DNA of 64,000 nt from Bombus terrestris (Eukaryota > Arthropoda > Insecta > Hymenoptera > Apidae): NCBI RefSeq assembly GCF_910591885.1, contig NC_063279.1, positions 15,624,001 to 15,688,000 of the forward strand, read 5' to 3'. The notes under the pieces are model-generated. The model was given only the letters and a program-made list of their open reading frames with translations. It searched no databases and was not told the DNA's origin. Each line of letters begins with the position of its first letter. The stretch's first letter is position 1. Position numbers and translations under genes: made by a program. Shown one piece after another: positions 1 to 14,900 of this stretch.

Positions 1-683
1 GTGTAACGTATAACGTTATATAGTAGTTCGTTATAACGTATAACGTTATATACTATTTCGGTATAACGTATAACGTTATATAGTATTACATTATAACGTA
101 TAACGTTATAAACTATTACGGTATAACGTATAACGTTATATGGTATTGCGTTATAACGTATAACGTTGTATACTATTACGGTATAACGTATAACGTTATA
201 TAGTATTGCGTTATAACGTACGACGTTATATAGTATTATGTTATAACGTATAACGTTATATAGTACTACGTTATAACGTATAACGTTGTATGGTATTACG
301 TTATAACGTATAACGCTGTATACTATTACGGTGTAACGTTTAACGTTATATAATAGTACGTTACAACGTATAACGTTATGTAGTATTACATTATAACGTA
401 TAACGTTATATACTATGACGGTATAAAGTATAACGTTATGTAGTATTTCGTTATAACGTACGACGTTATATAGTATCACGTTATAACGTATAACGTTATA
501 TACTCTTACGGTATAACGTAGAACGTTATATAGTATTGCGTTATAACGTATAACGTTGTATACTATTACGGTATAACGTATAACGTTATATAGTATTACG
601 TTATAACGTGTAACGTTATATAGTATTACGTTATAACGTATAACGTTATATACTATTTCGGTATAACGTATAACGTTATATAG

Positions 684-704
684 TATTATATTTTTATATA
701 CATT
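684..704. repeat. 12-bp T-rich insertion tag inside a monomer
   Basis: Between agtatta and cattataacg, 12 extra bases (tatttttatata) interrupt the monomer; the parental form without them is visible near 90. The same insertion recurs with the same flanks near 6,025-6,045 and 7,865-7,885 and I saw it nowhere else. The first and third lie 7,181 bp apart, the HOR-A offset. The middle one is 5,341 bp from the first and sits in a short duplicated patch (about 5,985-6,158 matching 644-817). One insertion event copied by segmental duplication explains all three. Confidence 0.8.
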
Positions 705-840
705 ATAACGTATAACGTTATAAACTATTACGGTATAACGTATAACGTTATATAGTATTGCGCTATAACGTATAACGTTGTATACTATTACGGTATAACG
801 TATAACGTTATATAGTATTACGTTATAACGTACAACGTTA

Positions 841-1005
841 TATACTAATACTATACAATGTGAAACGTTATACTGTATTACGATATAGCGTATAACGCTA
901 TATAGCATTCCGTTATAACGTATAACGTTATATGGTACTGCGTCATAACGTATAACATTATATACCAATCCTATACATCGTGTAACGTTATACAATATTT
1001 CGTTA
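841..1005. repeat. Diverged left-domain cassette (representative of about 33)
   Basis: A run of about 165 bp of unusually diverged monomers, recognised by atactatacaatgtg, atagcattccg, tactgcgtcataacg, ccaatcctatac and caatatttcg in this order. It recurs about 33 times between positions 1 and 37,000, for example near 2,760, 4,080, 5,035, 8,030, 13,275, 16,370, 22,775, 29,125 and 36,830, and once more near 61,965. It is absent from about 37 to 61.9 kb, where a relative with tacaacgcgtaacg takes its place. It is therefore a clean marker of the older-looking flanking subfamily. Confidence 0.8.
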
Positions 1006-4000
1006 TAACGTATATCGTTATATTATTACGTTATAACGTAAAACGTTATATAGTATTACGTTATAGCGTATAACGTTATATAGTACTACGTGATAACGTA
1101 TAACGTTATATAGTATTACGTCATAACGTGTAACGTTATATAGTATTACGTTATAACGTGTAAGGTTATACAATATTTCGTTATAACGTATAACGTTATA
1201 TACTATTACGGTATAACGTATAACGTTATATAGTATTACCTTATAACGTATAACGTTATATACTATTACGGTATAACGTATAGCGTCATATACTATTACG
1301 GTATAACGTATAACGTTATATACTAGTACTATATATGTGTAACGTTATATAATATTACGTTATAACATAAAACGTTATATAGTATTACGTTATAACGTAT
1401 AACTTTATATACTATTACGGCATAACGTATAACGTTATATAGTATTACATTATAACGCATAACATTATAAACTATTACGGTAGAACGTATAACATTATAT
1501 AGTATTGCGTTATAACGTATAACGTTGTATACTATTACGGTATAACGTATAACGTTATATAGTATTGCATTATAACGTACGACGTTATATAGTATTACGT
1601 TATAACGTATAACGTTATATAGTATTACGTTTTAACGTGTAACGTTATATTGTATTACGTTATAACGCATAACGTTATATAGTATTACGTTAGAACGTAT
1701 AACGTTATATTATTACGTTATAACGTATAACGTTATATAGTATTACTTTATAACGTATAACGTTATATAGTATTACGTTATAACGTATAACGTTATATAG
1801 TATTACGTTATAACGTATAACGTTATATAGTATTACGTTATATCGTACGACGTTCTATAGTATTACGTTAAAAGGTATAACGTTATATGGTATTACGTTA
1901 TAACGTATAACGTTATATACTAGTACTATATATCGTGTAATGTTATATAATATTACGTTATAACGTATAACGTTATATAGTATTACGTCATAACGTGTAA
2001 CGTTATATAGTATTACGTTATAACGTGTAACGTTATACAGTATTACGTTATAACGTATAACGTTATATAGTATTACGTTATAACGTACGACGTTATATAG
2101 TAGTACGTTACAACGTATAACGTTATATAGTATTACATTATAACGTATAACGTTATATAGTATTACGTTATAACGTACGACGTTATATAGTAGTACGTTA
2201 CAACGTATAACGTTATATAGTATTACATTATAACGTATAAGGTTATATACTATTACGGTATAACGTATAACGTTATATAGTATTGCGTTATAACGTATAA
2301 CGTTGTATACTATTACGTTATAACGTATAACGTTATATAGTATTACGTTATAATGTACGACGTTCTATAGTATTACGTTAAAAGGTATAACGTTATATGG
2401 TATTACGTTATAACGTATAACGTTATATACTAGTACTATATATCGTGTAATGTTATATAATATTACGTTATAACGTACGACGTTCTATAGTATTACGTTA
2501 AAAGGTATAACGTTATATGGTATTACGTTATAACGTATAACGTTATATACTAGTACTATATATCGTGTAATGTTATATAATATTACGTTATAACGTATAA
2601 CGTTATATAGTATTACGTCATAACGTGTAACGTTATATAGTATTACGTTATAACGTGTAACGTTATACAGTATTGCGTTATAACGTATAACGTTGTATAC
2701 TATTACGGTATAACGTATACCGTTATATAGTATTACGTTATAACGCACAACATTATATACTAATACTATACAATGTGAAACGTTATATTGTATTACGATA
2801 TAACGTATAACGCTATATAGCATTCCGTTTTAACGTATAACGTTATATAGTACTGCGTCATAACGTATAACGTTATATACCAATCCTATACATCGTGTAA
2901 CGTTATACAATATTTCGTTATAACGTATAACGTTATATACTATGACGGTATAACGTATAACTTTATGTAGTATTACGTTATGACGTATAACGTTATATAG
3001 TATTACGTTATAACGTATAACGTTATATGGTATTACGTTATAACGTATAACGTTATATACTAGTGCTATATATCGTGTAACGTTATGTAATATTACGTTA
3101 TAACGTATAACGTTATATAGTATTACGTTATAACGTATAACGTTATATAGTACTACGTTATAACGTATAACGTTATATAGTATTACGTTATAACGTGTAA
3201 CGTTATATAGTATTACGTTATATCGTGTAACGTTATATAGTATTACGTTATAACGTATAACGTTATATAGTACTACGTTATAACGTATAACGTTGTATAC
3301 TATTATGGTATAACGTATAACGTTATATACTAGTACTATATATCGTGTAGCGTTATATAATATTACGTTATAACGTATAACGTTATATAGTATTACGTTA
3401 TAGCGTATGACGTTATATGGTATTACGTTATAACGTATAATGTTATATACTAGTACTATATATCGTGTAACGTTATATAGTATTACGTTATAACGTATAA
3501 CGTTATATAGTACTACGTTATAACGTATATATTATAAACTATTACGGTATAACGTATAACGTTATATAGTATTGCGTTATAACGTATAACGTTGTATACT
3601 ATTATGGTATAACGTATAACGTTATATACTAGTACTATATATCGTGTAACGTTATATAATATTACGTTATAACGTATAACGTTATATACTATTACGGCAT
3701 AACATATAACGTTATATAGTATTACATTATAACGTATAACATTATAAACTATTACGGTAGAACGTATAACGTTATATAGTATTGCGTTATAACGTATAAC
3801 GTTGTATACTATTACGGTATAACGTATAACGTTATATAGTATTACGTTATAACGTATAACGTTATATAGTAGTATGTTATAACGTATAACGTTATATACT
3901 ATTTCGATATAACGTATAACGTTATATAGTATTATATTATAACGTATAACGTTATAAACTATTTCTGTATAACGTATAACGTTATATAGTATTGCGTTAT

Positions 4001-4395
4001 AACGTATAACGTTGTATAATATTACGGTATAACGTATACCGTTATATAGTATTACGTTATAACGTACAACGTTATATACTAATACTATACAATGTGAAAC
4101 GTTATATTGTATTACGATATAACGTATAACGCTATATAGCATTCCGTTATAACGTATAACGTTATATAGTACTGCGTCATAACGTATAACGTTATATACC
4201 AATCCTATACATCGTATAACGTTATACAATATTTCGTTATAACGTATAACGTTATATACTATGACGGTATAACGTATAACGTTATATACTATGACGGTAT
4301 AACGTATAACGTTATATAGTATTACCTTATAACGTATAAAGTTATATACTATTACGGTATAACGTATAACGTTATATACTATTACGGTATAACGT

Positions 4396-5730
4396 ATATC
4401 GTTATATTATTACGTTATAACGTAAAGCGTTATATAGTATTACGTTATAGCGTATAACGTTATATACCATTACGGTATAACGTATAACGTTATATAGTAT
4501 TACGATATAACGTACAACGTTATATAGTATTACGTTATAACGTATAACGTTATATACTATTACGGTATATCGTATAACGTTGTATAGTATTACGTTATAA
4601 AGCATATCGTTATATTATTACGTTATAACGTAAAACGTTATATAGTATTACGTTATAACGTGTAACGTTATATAGTATTACGTTATAACGTGTAACGTTA
4701 TATAGTATTACGTTATAACGTATAACGTTGTATACTATTACGGTATAACGTATAACGTTATATAGTATTGCATTATAACGTACGACGTTATATAGTATTA
4801 CGTTATAACGTATAACGTTATATAGTATTACGTTTTAACGTGTAACGTTATATTGTATTACGTTGTAACGCATAACGTTATATAGTATTACGTTAGAACG
4901 TATAACGTTATATAGTATTGCGTTATAACGTATAACGTTGTATACTATTACGGTATAACGTATAACGTTATATAGTATTGCGTTATAACGTACGACGTTA
5001 TAGAGTATTACGTTATAACGTATAACGTTATATACTAATACTATACAATGTGAAACGTTATATTGTATTACGATATAACGTATAACGCTATATAGCATTC
5101 CGTTATAACGTATAACGTTATATAGTACTGCGTCATAACGTATAACGTTATATACCAATCCTATACATCGTATAACGTTATACAATATTTCGTTATAACG
5201 TATAACGTTATATACTATGACGGTATAACGTATAACGTTATATAGTATTACGTTATAACGTATAACGTTGTATACTATTATGGTATAACGTATAACGTTA
5301 TATACTAGTACTATATATGTGTAACGTTATATAATATTACGTTATAACATAAAACGTTATATATTATTACGTTATAACGTATAACGTTATATAGCATTAC
5401 GTTATAACCTTTAACGTTATATACTATTACGGTATATCGTATAACGTTAAACAGTATTACGTTATAACGTATAACGTTGTATACTAGTACGGTATAACAT
5501 ATAACGTTATGTAGTATAACGTTATAACGTATAACTTTATATGGTATTACGTTATACCCTATAATGATATATCCTAATACTATATAGCGTGTAACGTTAC
5601 ATAGTATTACGTTATAGCGTATAACGTTATATACCATTACGGTATAACGTATAACGTGATATAGTATTACGATATAACGTACAACGTTATATAGTTTTAC
5701 GATATAACGTACAACGTTATATAGTTTTAC
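4396..5730. repeat. HOR-A continuation shared with 12,640-13,974
   Basis: The segment begins at the variant tatatcgttatattattacg and matches 12,640-13,974 at a constant offset of 8,244 bp. Copy 2 of HOR-A has about 1.1 kb of extra array (11,531-12,639) between the matching parts, or copy 1 has lost it. It contains the first copy of the P cassette (5,408-5,690). That copy carries private changes: ataatgatatatcctaatac where the other copies read ataacgttatatactaatac. Confidence 0.8.
5408..5690. repeat. P cassette (first of 11, plus one truncated copy)
   Basis: A distinctive 250-280 bp run of variant monomers starting at cctttaacg, passing through cgttaaacag, tactagtacgg, atgtagtataacg, ctttatatgg and ttataccctata, and ending at aacgtgatatag. 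Further copies start at 13,652, 18,773, 23,144, 29,495, 31,381, 34,616, 35,813, 39,621, 57,957 and 63,078; 58,437 begins a truncated one. It is the most conserved variant block that occurs both in the left domain and on the far side of the middle domain, so it links subfamilies that otherwise differ. The copy at 63,078 diverges near its end. It shows no gene-like feature. Confidence 0.85.
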
Positions 5731-7181
5731 GTTATAACGTACGACGTTATATAGTATTACGTTATAACGTACGACGTTCTGTAGTAATTCGTTATAACGT
5801 ATAACGTTGTATAGTACTACGTTATAACGTATAACATTATAAACTATTACGGTAGAACGTATAACGTTATATAGTATTGCGTTATAACGTATAACGTTGT
5901 ATAATATTACGGTAAAACGTATAACGTTATATAGTATTGCGTTATAACGTACGACGTTATAGAGTATTACGTTATAACGTATAACGTTATATACTATTTC
6001 GGTATAACGTATAACGTTATATAGTATTATATTTTTATATACATTATAACGTATAACGTTATAAACTATTACGGTATAACGTATAACGTTATATAGTATT
6101 GCGCTATAACGTATAACGTTGTATACTATTACGGTATAACGTATAACGTTATATAGTATTACCTTATAACGTATAACGTTATATACTATTACGGTATAAC
6201 GTAGAACGTTATATAGTATTGCGTTATAACGTATAACGTTGTATACCAATCCTATACATCGTGTAACGTTATACAATATTTCGTTATAACGTATAACGTT
6301 ATATACTATGACGGTATAACGTATAACGTTATGTAGTATTACATTATAACGTACAACGTTATATAGTATTACCTTATTACGTATAACGTTATATACTATT
6401 ACGGTATAACGCATACCGTTATATAGTATTATGTTATAACGTACAACGTTATATACTAATACTATACAATGTGAAACGTTATACTGTATTACGATATAGC
6501 GTATAACGCTATATAGCATTCCGTTATAACGTATAACGTTATATAGTACTGCGTCATAACGTATAACATTATATACCAATCCTATACATCGTGTAACGTC
6601 ATACAATATTTCGTTATAACGTATAACGTTATATACTATGACGGTATAACGTATAACGTTATGTAGTATTACGTTATAACGTATAACGTTATATAGTATT
6701 ACGTTTTAACGTGTAACGTTATATTGTATTACGTTATAACGCATAACGTTATATAGTATTACGTTATAACGTATAACGTTATATTATTACGTTATAACGT
6801 ATAACGTTATATACTATTACGGTATATCGTATAACGTTGTATAATATTACGGTATAACGTATAACGTTATATAGTATTACGTTATAACGTACAACGTTGT
6901 ATACTAATACTATACAATGTCAAACGTTATATTGTATTACGATATAACGTGTAACGTTATATAGCATTCCGTTATAACGTATAACGTTATATAGTACTAC
7001 GTCATAATGTATAACGTTATATACCAATCCTATACTTCGTGTAACGTTAGACAATATTTCGTTATAACGTATAACGTTATATACTAGGACGGTATAAAGT
7101 ATAACGTTATGTAGTATTACGTTATAACGTATAACGTTATATGGTATTACGTTATAACGTATAACGCTGTATACTATTACG
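5731..7181. repeat. Mosaic spacer between HOR-A copies
   Basis: This part of HOR-A has no single full-length counterpart. It combines a patch matching 644-817 (with the 12-bp T-rich insertion near 6,032), two diverged cassettes near 6,460 and 6,909, and monomers with acgttctgtagtaattcg shared with positions near 14,205, 19,320 and 23,690. The patchwork suggests repeated unequal exchange at this place. No non-satellite sequence is present. Confidence 0.7.
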
Positions 7182-10100
7182 GTGTAACGTATAACGTTAT
7201 ATAGTAGTTCGTTATAACGTATAACGTTATATACTATTTCGGTATAACGTATAACGTTATATAGTATTACATTATAACGTATAACGTTATAAACTATTAC
7301 GGTATAACGTATAACGTTATATGGTATTGCGTTATAACGTATAACGTTGTATACTATTACGGTATAACGTATAACGTTATATAGTATTGCGTTATAACGT
7401 ACGACGTTATATAGTATTATGTTATAACGTATAACGTTATATAGTACTACGTTATAACGTATAACGTTGTATGGTATTACGTTATAACGTATAACGCTGT
7501 ATACTATTACGGTGTAACGTTTAACGTTATATAATAGTACGTTACAACGTATAACGTTATGTAGTATTACATTATAACGTATAACGTTATATACTATGAC
7601 GGTATAAAGTATAACGTTATGTAGTATTTCGTTATAACGTACGACGTTATATAGTATCACGTTATAACGTATAACTTTATATACTCTTACGGTATAACGT
7701 AGAACGTTATATAGTATTGCGTTATAACGTATAACGTTGTATACTATTACGGTATAACGTATAACGTTATATAGTATTACGTTATAACGTGTAACGTTAT
7801 ATAGTATTACGTTATAACGTATAACGTTATATACTATTTCGGTATAACGTATAACGTTATATAGTATTATATTTTTATATACATTATAACGTATAACGTT
7901 ATAAACTATTACGGTATAACGTATAACGTTATATAGTATTGCGCTATAACGTATAACGTTGTATACTATTACGGTATAACGTATAACGTTATATAGTATT
8001 ACGTTATAACGTACAACGTTATATACTAATACTATACAATGTGAAACGTTATACTGTATTACGATATAGCGTATAACGCTATATAGCATTCCGTTATAAC
8101 GTATAACGTTATATGGTACTGCGTCATAACGTATAACATTATATACCAATCCTATACATCGTGTAACGTTATACAATATTTCGTTATAACGTATATCGTT
8201 ATATTATTACGTTATAACGTAAAACGTTATATAGTATTACGTTATAGCGTATAACGTTATATAGTACTACGTGAAAACGTATAACGTTATATAGTATTAC
8301 GTCATAACGTGTAACGTTATATAGTATTACGTTATAACGTGTAAGGTTATACAATATTTCGTTATAACGTATAACGTTATATACTATTACGGTATAACGT
8401 ATAACGTTATATAGTATTACCTTATAACGTATAACGTTATATACTATTACGGTATAACGTATAACGTCATATACTATTACGGTATAACGTATAACGTTAT
8501 ATACTAGTACTATATATGTGTAACGTTATATAATATTACGTTATAACATAAAACGTTATATAGTATTACGTTATAACGTATAACTTTATATACTATTACG
8601 GCATAACGTATAACGTTATATAGTATTACATTATAACGCATAACATTATAAACTATTACGGTAGAACGTATAACATTATATAGTATTGCGTTATAACGTA
8701 TAACGTTGTATACTATTACGGTATAACGTATAACGTTATATAGTATTGCATTATAACGTACGACGTTATATAGTATTACGTTATAACGTATAACGTTATA
8801 TAGTATTACGTTTTAACGTGTAACGTTATATTGTATTACGTTATAACGCATAACGTTATATAGTATTACGTTAGAACGTATAACGTTATATTATTACGTT
8901 ATAACGTATAACGTTATATAGTATTACGTTATAACGTATAACGTTATATAGTATTACGTTATAACGTATAACGTTATATAGTATTACGTTATAACGTACG
9001 ACGTTCTATAGTATTACGTTAAAAGGTATAACGTTATATGGTATTACGTTATAACGTATAACGTTATATACTAGTACTATATATCGTGTAATGTTATATA
9101 ATATTACGTTATAACGTATAACGTTATATAGTATTACGTCATAACGTGTAACGTTATATAGTATTACGTTATAACGTGTAACGTTATACAGTATTACGTT
9201 ATAACGTATAACGTTATATAGTATTACGTTATAACGTACGACGTTATATAGTAGTACGTTACAACGTATAACGTTATATAGTATTACATTATAACGTATA
9301 ACGTTATATAGTATTACGTTATAACGTACGACGTTATATAGTAGTACGTTACAACGTATAACGTTATATAGTATTACATTATAACGTATAAGGTTATATA
9401 CTATTACGGTATAACGTATAACGTTATATAGTATTGCGTTATAACGTATAACGTTGTATACTATTACGTTATAACGTATAACGTTATAACGTACGACGTT
9501 CTATAGTATTACGTTAAAAGGTATAACGTTATATGGTATTACGTTATAACGTATAACGTTATATACTAGTACTATATATCGTGTAATGTTATATAATATT
9601 ACGTTATAACGTACGACGTTCTATAGTATTACGTTAAAAGGTATAACGTTATATGGTATTACGTTATAACGTATAACGTTATATACTAGTACTATATATC
9701 GTGTAATGTTATATAATATTACGTTATAACGTATAACGTTATATAGTATTACGTCATAACGTGTAACGTTATATAGTATTACGTTATAACGTGTAACGTT
9801 ATACAGTATTGCGTTATAACGTATAACGTTGTATACTATTACGGTATAACGTATACCGTTATATAGTATTACGTTATAACGTACAACATTATATACTAAT
9901 ACTATACAATGTGAAACGTTATATTGTATTACGATATAACGTATAACGCTATATAGCATTCCGTTTTAACGTATAACGTTATATAGTACTGCGTCATAAC
10001 GTATAACGTTATATACCAATCCTATACATCGTGTAACGTTATACAATATTTCGTTATAACGTATAACGTTATATACTATGACGGTATAACGTATAACTTT

Positions 10101-11530
10101 ATGTAGTATTACGTTATGACGTATAACGTTATATAGTATTACGTTATAACGTATAACGTTATATGGTATTACGTTATAACGTATAACGTTATATACTAGA
10201 GCTATATATCGTGTAACGTTATGTAATATTACGTTATAACGTATAACGTTATATAGTATTACGTTATAACGTATAACGTTATATAGTACTACGTTATAAC
10301 GTATAACGTTATATAGTATTACGTTATAACGTGTAACGTTATATAGTATTACGTTATATCGTGTAACGTTATATAGTATTACGTTATAACGTATAACGTT
10401 ATATAGTACTACGTTATAACGTATAACGTTGTATACTATTATGGTATAACGTATAACGTTATATACTAGTACTATATATCGTGTAACGTTATATAATATT
10501 ACGTTATAACGTATAACGTTATATAGTATTACGTTATAGCGTATGACGTTATATGGTATTACGTTATAACGTATAATGTTATATACTAGTACTATATATC
10601 GTGTAACGTTATATAGTATTACGTTATAACGTATAACGTTATATAGTACTACGTTATAACGTATATATTATAAACTATTACGGTATAACGTATAACGTTA
10701 TATAGTATTGCGTTATAACGTATAACGTTGTATACTATTATGGTATAACGTATAACGTTATATACTAGTACTATATATCGTGTAACGTTATATAATATTA
10801 CGTTATAACGTGAAACGTTATATAGTATTACGTTATAACGTATAACGTTATATACTATTACGGCATAACATATAACGTTATATAGTATTACATTATAACG
10901 TATAACATTATAAACTATTACGGTAGAACGTATAACGTTATATAGTATTGCGTTATAACGTATAACGTTGTATACTATTACGGTATAACGTATAACGTTA
11001 TATAGTATTACGTTATAACGTATAACGTTATATAGTAGTATGTTATAACGTATAACGTTATATACTATTTCGATATAACGTATAACGTTATATAGTATTA
11101 TATTATAACGTATAACGTTATAAACTATTTCTGTATAACGTATAACGTTATATAGTATTGCGTTATAACGTATAACGTTGTATAATATTACGGTATAACG
11201 TATACCGTTATATAGTATTACGTTATAACGTACAACGTTATATACTAATACTATACAATGTGAAACGTTATATTGTATTACGATATAACGTATAACGCTA
11301 TATAGCATTCCGTTATAACGTATAACGTTATATAGTACTGCGTCATAACGTATAACGTTATATACCAATCCTATACATCGTATAACGTTATACAATATTT
11401 CGTTATAACGTATAACGTTATATACTATGACGGTATAACGTATAACGTTATATAGTATTACCTTATAACGTATAAAGTTATATACTATTACGGTATAACG
11501 TATAACGTTATATACTATTACGGTATAACG
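7182..11530. repeat. HOR-A, copy 2
   Basis: Matches the window start from its first base (gtgtaacgtataacg at 7,182). Differences from copy 1 are mainly whole or half monomers: 30 bp missing near 8,890, 15 bp missing near 9,486, 30 bp more near 10,815 and 30 bp less near 11,420, plus scattered substitutions. The 15-bp loss fits the half-monomer structure. Confidence 0.85.
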
Positions 11531-11851
11531 TATAACGTTATATAGTATTGCGTTATAACGTATAACGTTGTATAATATTACGGTATAACGTATACCGTTA
11601 TATAGTATTACGTTATAACGTACAACGTTATATACTAATACTATACAATGTGAAACGTTATATTGTATTACGATATAACGTATAACGCTATATAGCATTC
11701 CGTTATAACGTATAACGTTATATAGTACTGCGTCATAACGTATAAAGTTATATACCAATCCTATACATCGTATAACGTTATACAATATTTCGTTATAACG
11801 TATAACGTTATATACTATGACGGTATAACGTATAACGTTATATAGTATTAC
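11141..11851. repeat. Local duplication with 390-bp offset
   Basis: 11,141-11,461 recurs at 11,531-11,851, an offset of exactly 13 monomers, including a diverged cassette in each half. The second half differs at tataaagttata near 11,745. The same 390-bp pair is present near 16,370/16,760 and 20,741/21,131, so it was made once and then copied with the larger unit. Confidence 0.8.
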
Positions 11852-11902
11852 GTTATAACGTATAACGTTGTATACTATTATGGTATAACGTATAACGTTA
11901 TA

Positions 11903-14900
11903 TACTAGTACAATATATGTGTAACGTTATATAATATTGCGTTATAACATAAAACGTTATATAGTATTACGTTATAACGTATAACGTTATGTACTATTAC
12001 GGCATAACGTATAACGTTATATAGTATTACGTTATAACGTATAACATTATAAACTATTACGGTAGAACGTATAACGTTATATAGTATTGCGTTATAACGT
12101 ATAACGTTGTATACTATTACGGTATAACGTATAACGTTATATAGTATTGCGTTATAACGTACGACGTTATATAGTATTACGTTATAACGTATAACGTTTT
12201 ATACTATTTCGGTATAACGTATAACGTTATATAGTATTACATTATAACGTGTAACGTTATAAACTATTACGGTATAACGTATAACGCTATATAGTATTGC
12301 GCTATAACGTATAACGTTGTATACTATTACGATATAACGTATAACGTTATATAGTATTATATATATAGTGTAACGTTATATAGAATTGCGTTATAACGTA
12401 TAACGTTGAATACTATTACGGTATAACGCATACCGTTATATAGTATTACGTTATAACGTACAACGTTATATGCTAATACTATACAATGTGAAACGTTATA
12501 CTGTATTACGATATAGCGTATAACGCTATATAGCATTCCGTTATAACGTATAACGTTATATGGTAATGCGTCATAACGTATAACATTATATACCAATCCT
12601 ATACATCGTGTAACGTTATATAATATTTCGTTATAACGTATATCGTTATATTATTACGTTATAACGTAAAGCGTTATATAGTATTACGTTATAGCGTATA
12701 ACGTTATATACCATTACGGTATAACGTATAACGTTATATAGTATTACGATATAACGTACAACGTTATATAGTATTACGTTATAACGTATAACGTTATATA
12801 CTATTACGGTATATCGTATAACGTTGTATAGTATTACGTTATAAAGCATATCGTTATATTATTACGTTATAACGTAAAACGTTATATAGTATTACGTTAT
12901 AACGTGTAACGTTATATAGTATTACGTTATAACGTGTAACGTTATATAGTATTACGTTATAACGTATAACGTTGTATACTATTACGGTATAACGTATAAC
13001 GTTATATAGTATTGCATTATAACGTACGACGTTATATAGTATTACGTTATAACGTATAACGTTATATAGTATTACGTTTTAACGTGTAACGTTATATTGT
13101 ATTACGTTGTAACGCATAACGTTATATAGTATTACGTTAGAACGTATAACGTTATATAGTATTGCGTTATAACGTATAACGTTGTATACTATTACGGTAT
13201 AACGTATAACGTTATATAGTATTGCGTTATAACGTACGACGTTATAGAGTATTACGTTATAACGTATAACGTTATATACTAATACTATACAATGTGAAAC
13301 GTTATATTGTATTACGATATAACGTATAACGCTATATAGCATTCCGTTATAACGTATAACGTTATATAGTACTGCGTCATAACGTATAACGTTATATACC
13401 AATCCTATACATCGTATAACGTTATACAATATTTCGTTATAACGTATAACGTTATATACTATGACGGTATAACGTATAACGTTATATAGTATTACGTTAT
13501 AACGTATAACGTTGTATACTATTATGGTATAACGTATAACGTTATATACTAGTACTATATATGTGTAACGTTATATAATATTACGTTATAACATAAAACG
13601 TTATATATTATTACGTTATAACGTATAACGTTATATAGCATTACGTTATAACCTTTAACGTTATATACTATTACGGTATATCGTATAACGTTAAACAGTA
13701 TTACGTTATAACGTATAACGTTGTATACTAGTACGGTATAACATATAACGTTATGTAGTATAACGTTATAACGTATAACTTTATATGGTATTACGTTATA
13801 CCCTATAACGTTATATACTAATACTATATAGCGTGTAACGTTACATAGTATTACGTTATAGCGTATAACGTTATATACCATTACGGTATAACGTATAACG
13901 TGATATAGTATTACGATATAACGTACAACGTTATATAGTTTTACGATATAACGTACAACGTTATATAGTTTTACGTTATAACGTATAACGTTATATACTA
14001 GTACTATATATCGTGTAATGTTATATAATATTACGTTATAACGTATAACGTTATATAGTATTACGTTATAACGTATAACGTTATATAGTATTACGTTATA
14101 ACGTGTAACGTTATACAGTATTACGTTATAACGTATAACGTTATATAGTATTACGTTATAACGTACGACGTTATATAGTATTACGTTATAACGTACGACG
14201 TTCTGTAGTAATTCGTTATAACGTATAACGTTATATGGTATTACGTTATAACGTATAACGTTATATACTAGTACTATATATCGTGTAATGTTATATAATA
14301 TTACGTTATAACGTATAACGTTATATAGTATTACGATATAACGTGTAACGTTATATAGTATTACGTTATAACGTGTAACGTTATACAGTATTACGTTATA
14401 ACGTATAACGTTATATAGTATTACGTTACAACGTACGACGTTATATAGTATTACGTTATAACGTGTAACGTTATATAGTATTACGTTATAACGTGTAACG
14501 TTATATATTATTACGTTATAACGTATATCGTTATATAGTATTACGTTATAACGTGTAATGTTATATAGTATTACGTTATAACGTATAACGTTATATAGTA
14601 CTACGTTATAACTTATAACGTTGTATACTATTATGGTATAACGTATAACGTTATATACTAGTACTATATATGTCTAACGTTATATAATATTACGTTATAA
14701 CGTAAAACGTTATATAGTATTACGTTATAACGTATAACGTTATATACTATTACGGCATAACGTATAACGTTATATAGAATTACATTATAACGTATAACAT
14801 TATAAACTATTACGGTAGAACGTATAACGTTATATAGTAATGCGTTATAACGTATAACGTTGTATACTATTACGGTACAACGTATAACGTTATATAGTAT

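Larger units (their letters stand above)
1..4395. repeat. HOR-A, copy 1 (left end cut by window)
   Basis: This stretch repeats almost base for base from 7,182. The offset is 7,181 at the start, then 7,151 and 7,136 after 30-bp and 15-bp deletions in copy 2, then 7,166 and 7,136 again after 30-bp length changes between about 3,660 and 4,290. It mixes consensus monomers with the tactagta-type monomer, the -tac/acgg junction type and diverged cassettes containing atactatacaatgtg. One-base and two-base deletions (tatatgtg, ttatattattacg) break the minus-strand open frame repeatedly, so open frames here are short. Homology to copy 2 stops near 4,395. Confidence 0.85.

Noticed and set aside
640..680. 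CENP-B box in the tttcggtataacg variant
   Set aside because: The core nTTCGnnnnAnnCGGGn is met only in TTCG and the central A; CGGG is missing, as in every similar variant I checked.
684..704. Transposon footprint or target-site duplication at the T-rich insertion
   Set aside because: Only 12 bp, without terminal repeats or a clear flanking duplication; slippage in AT-rich DNA is simpler.
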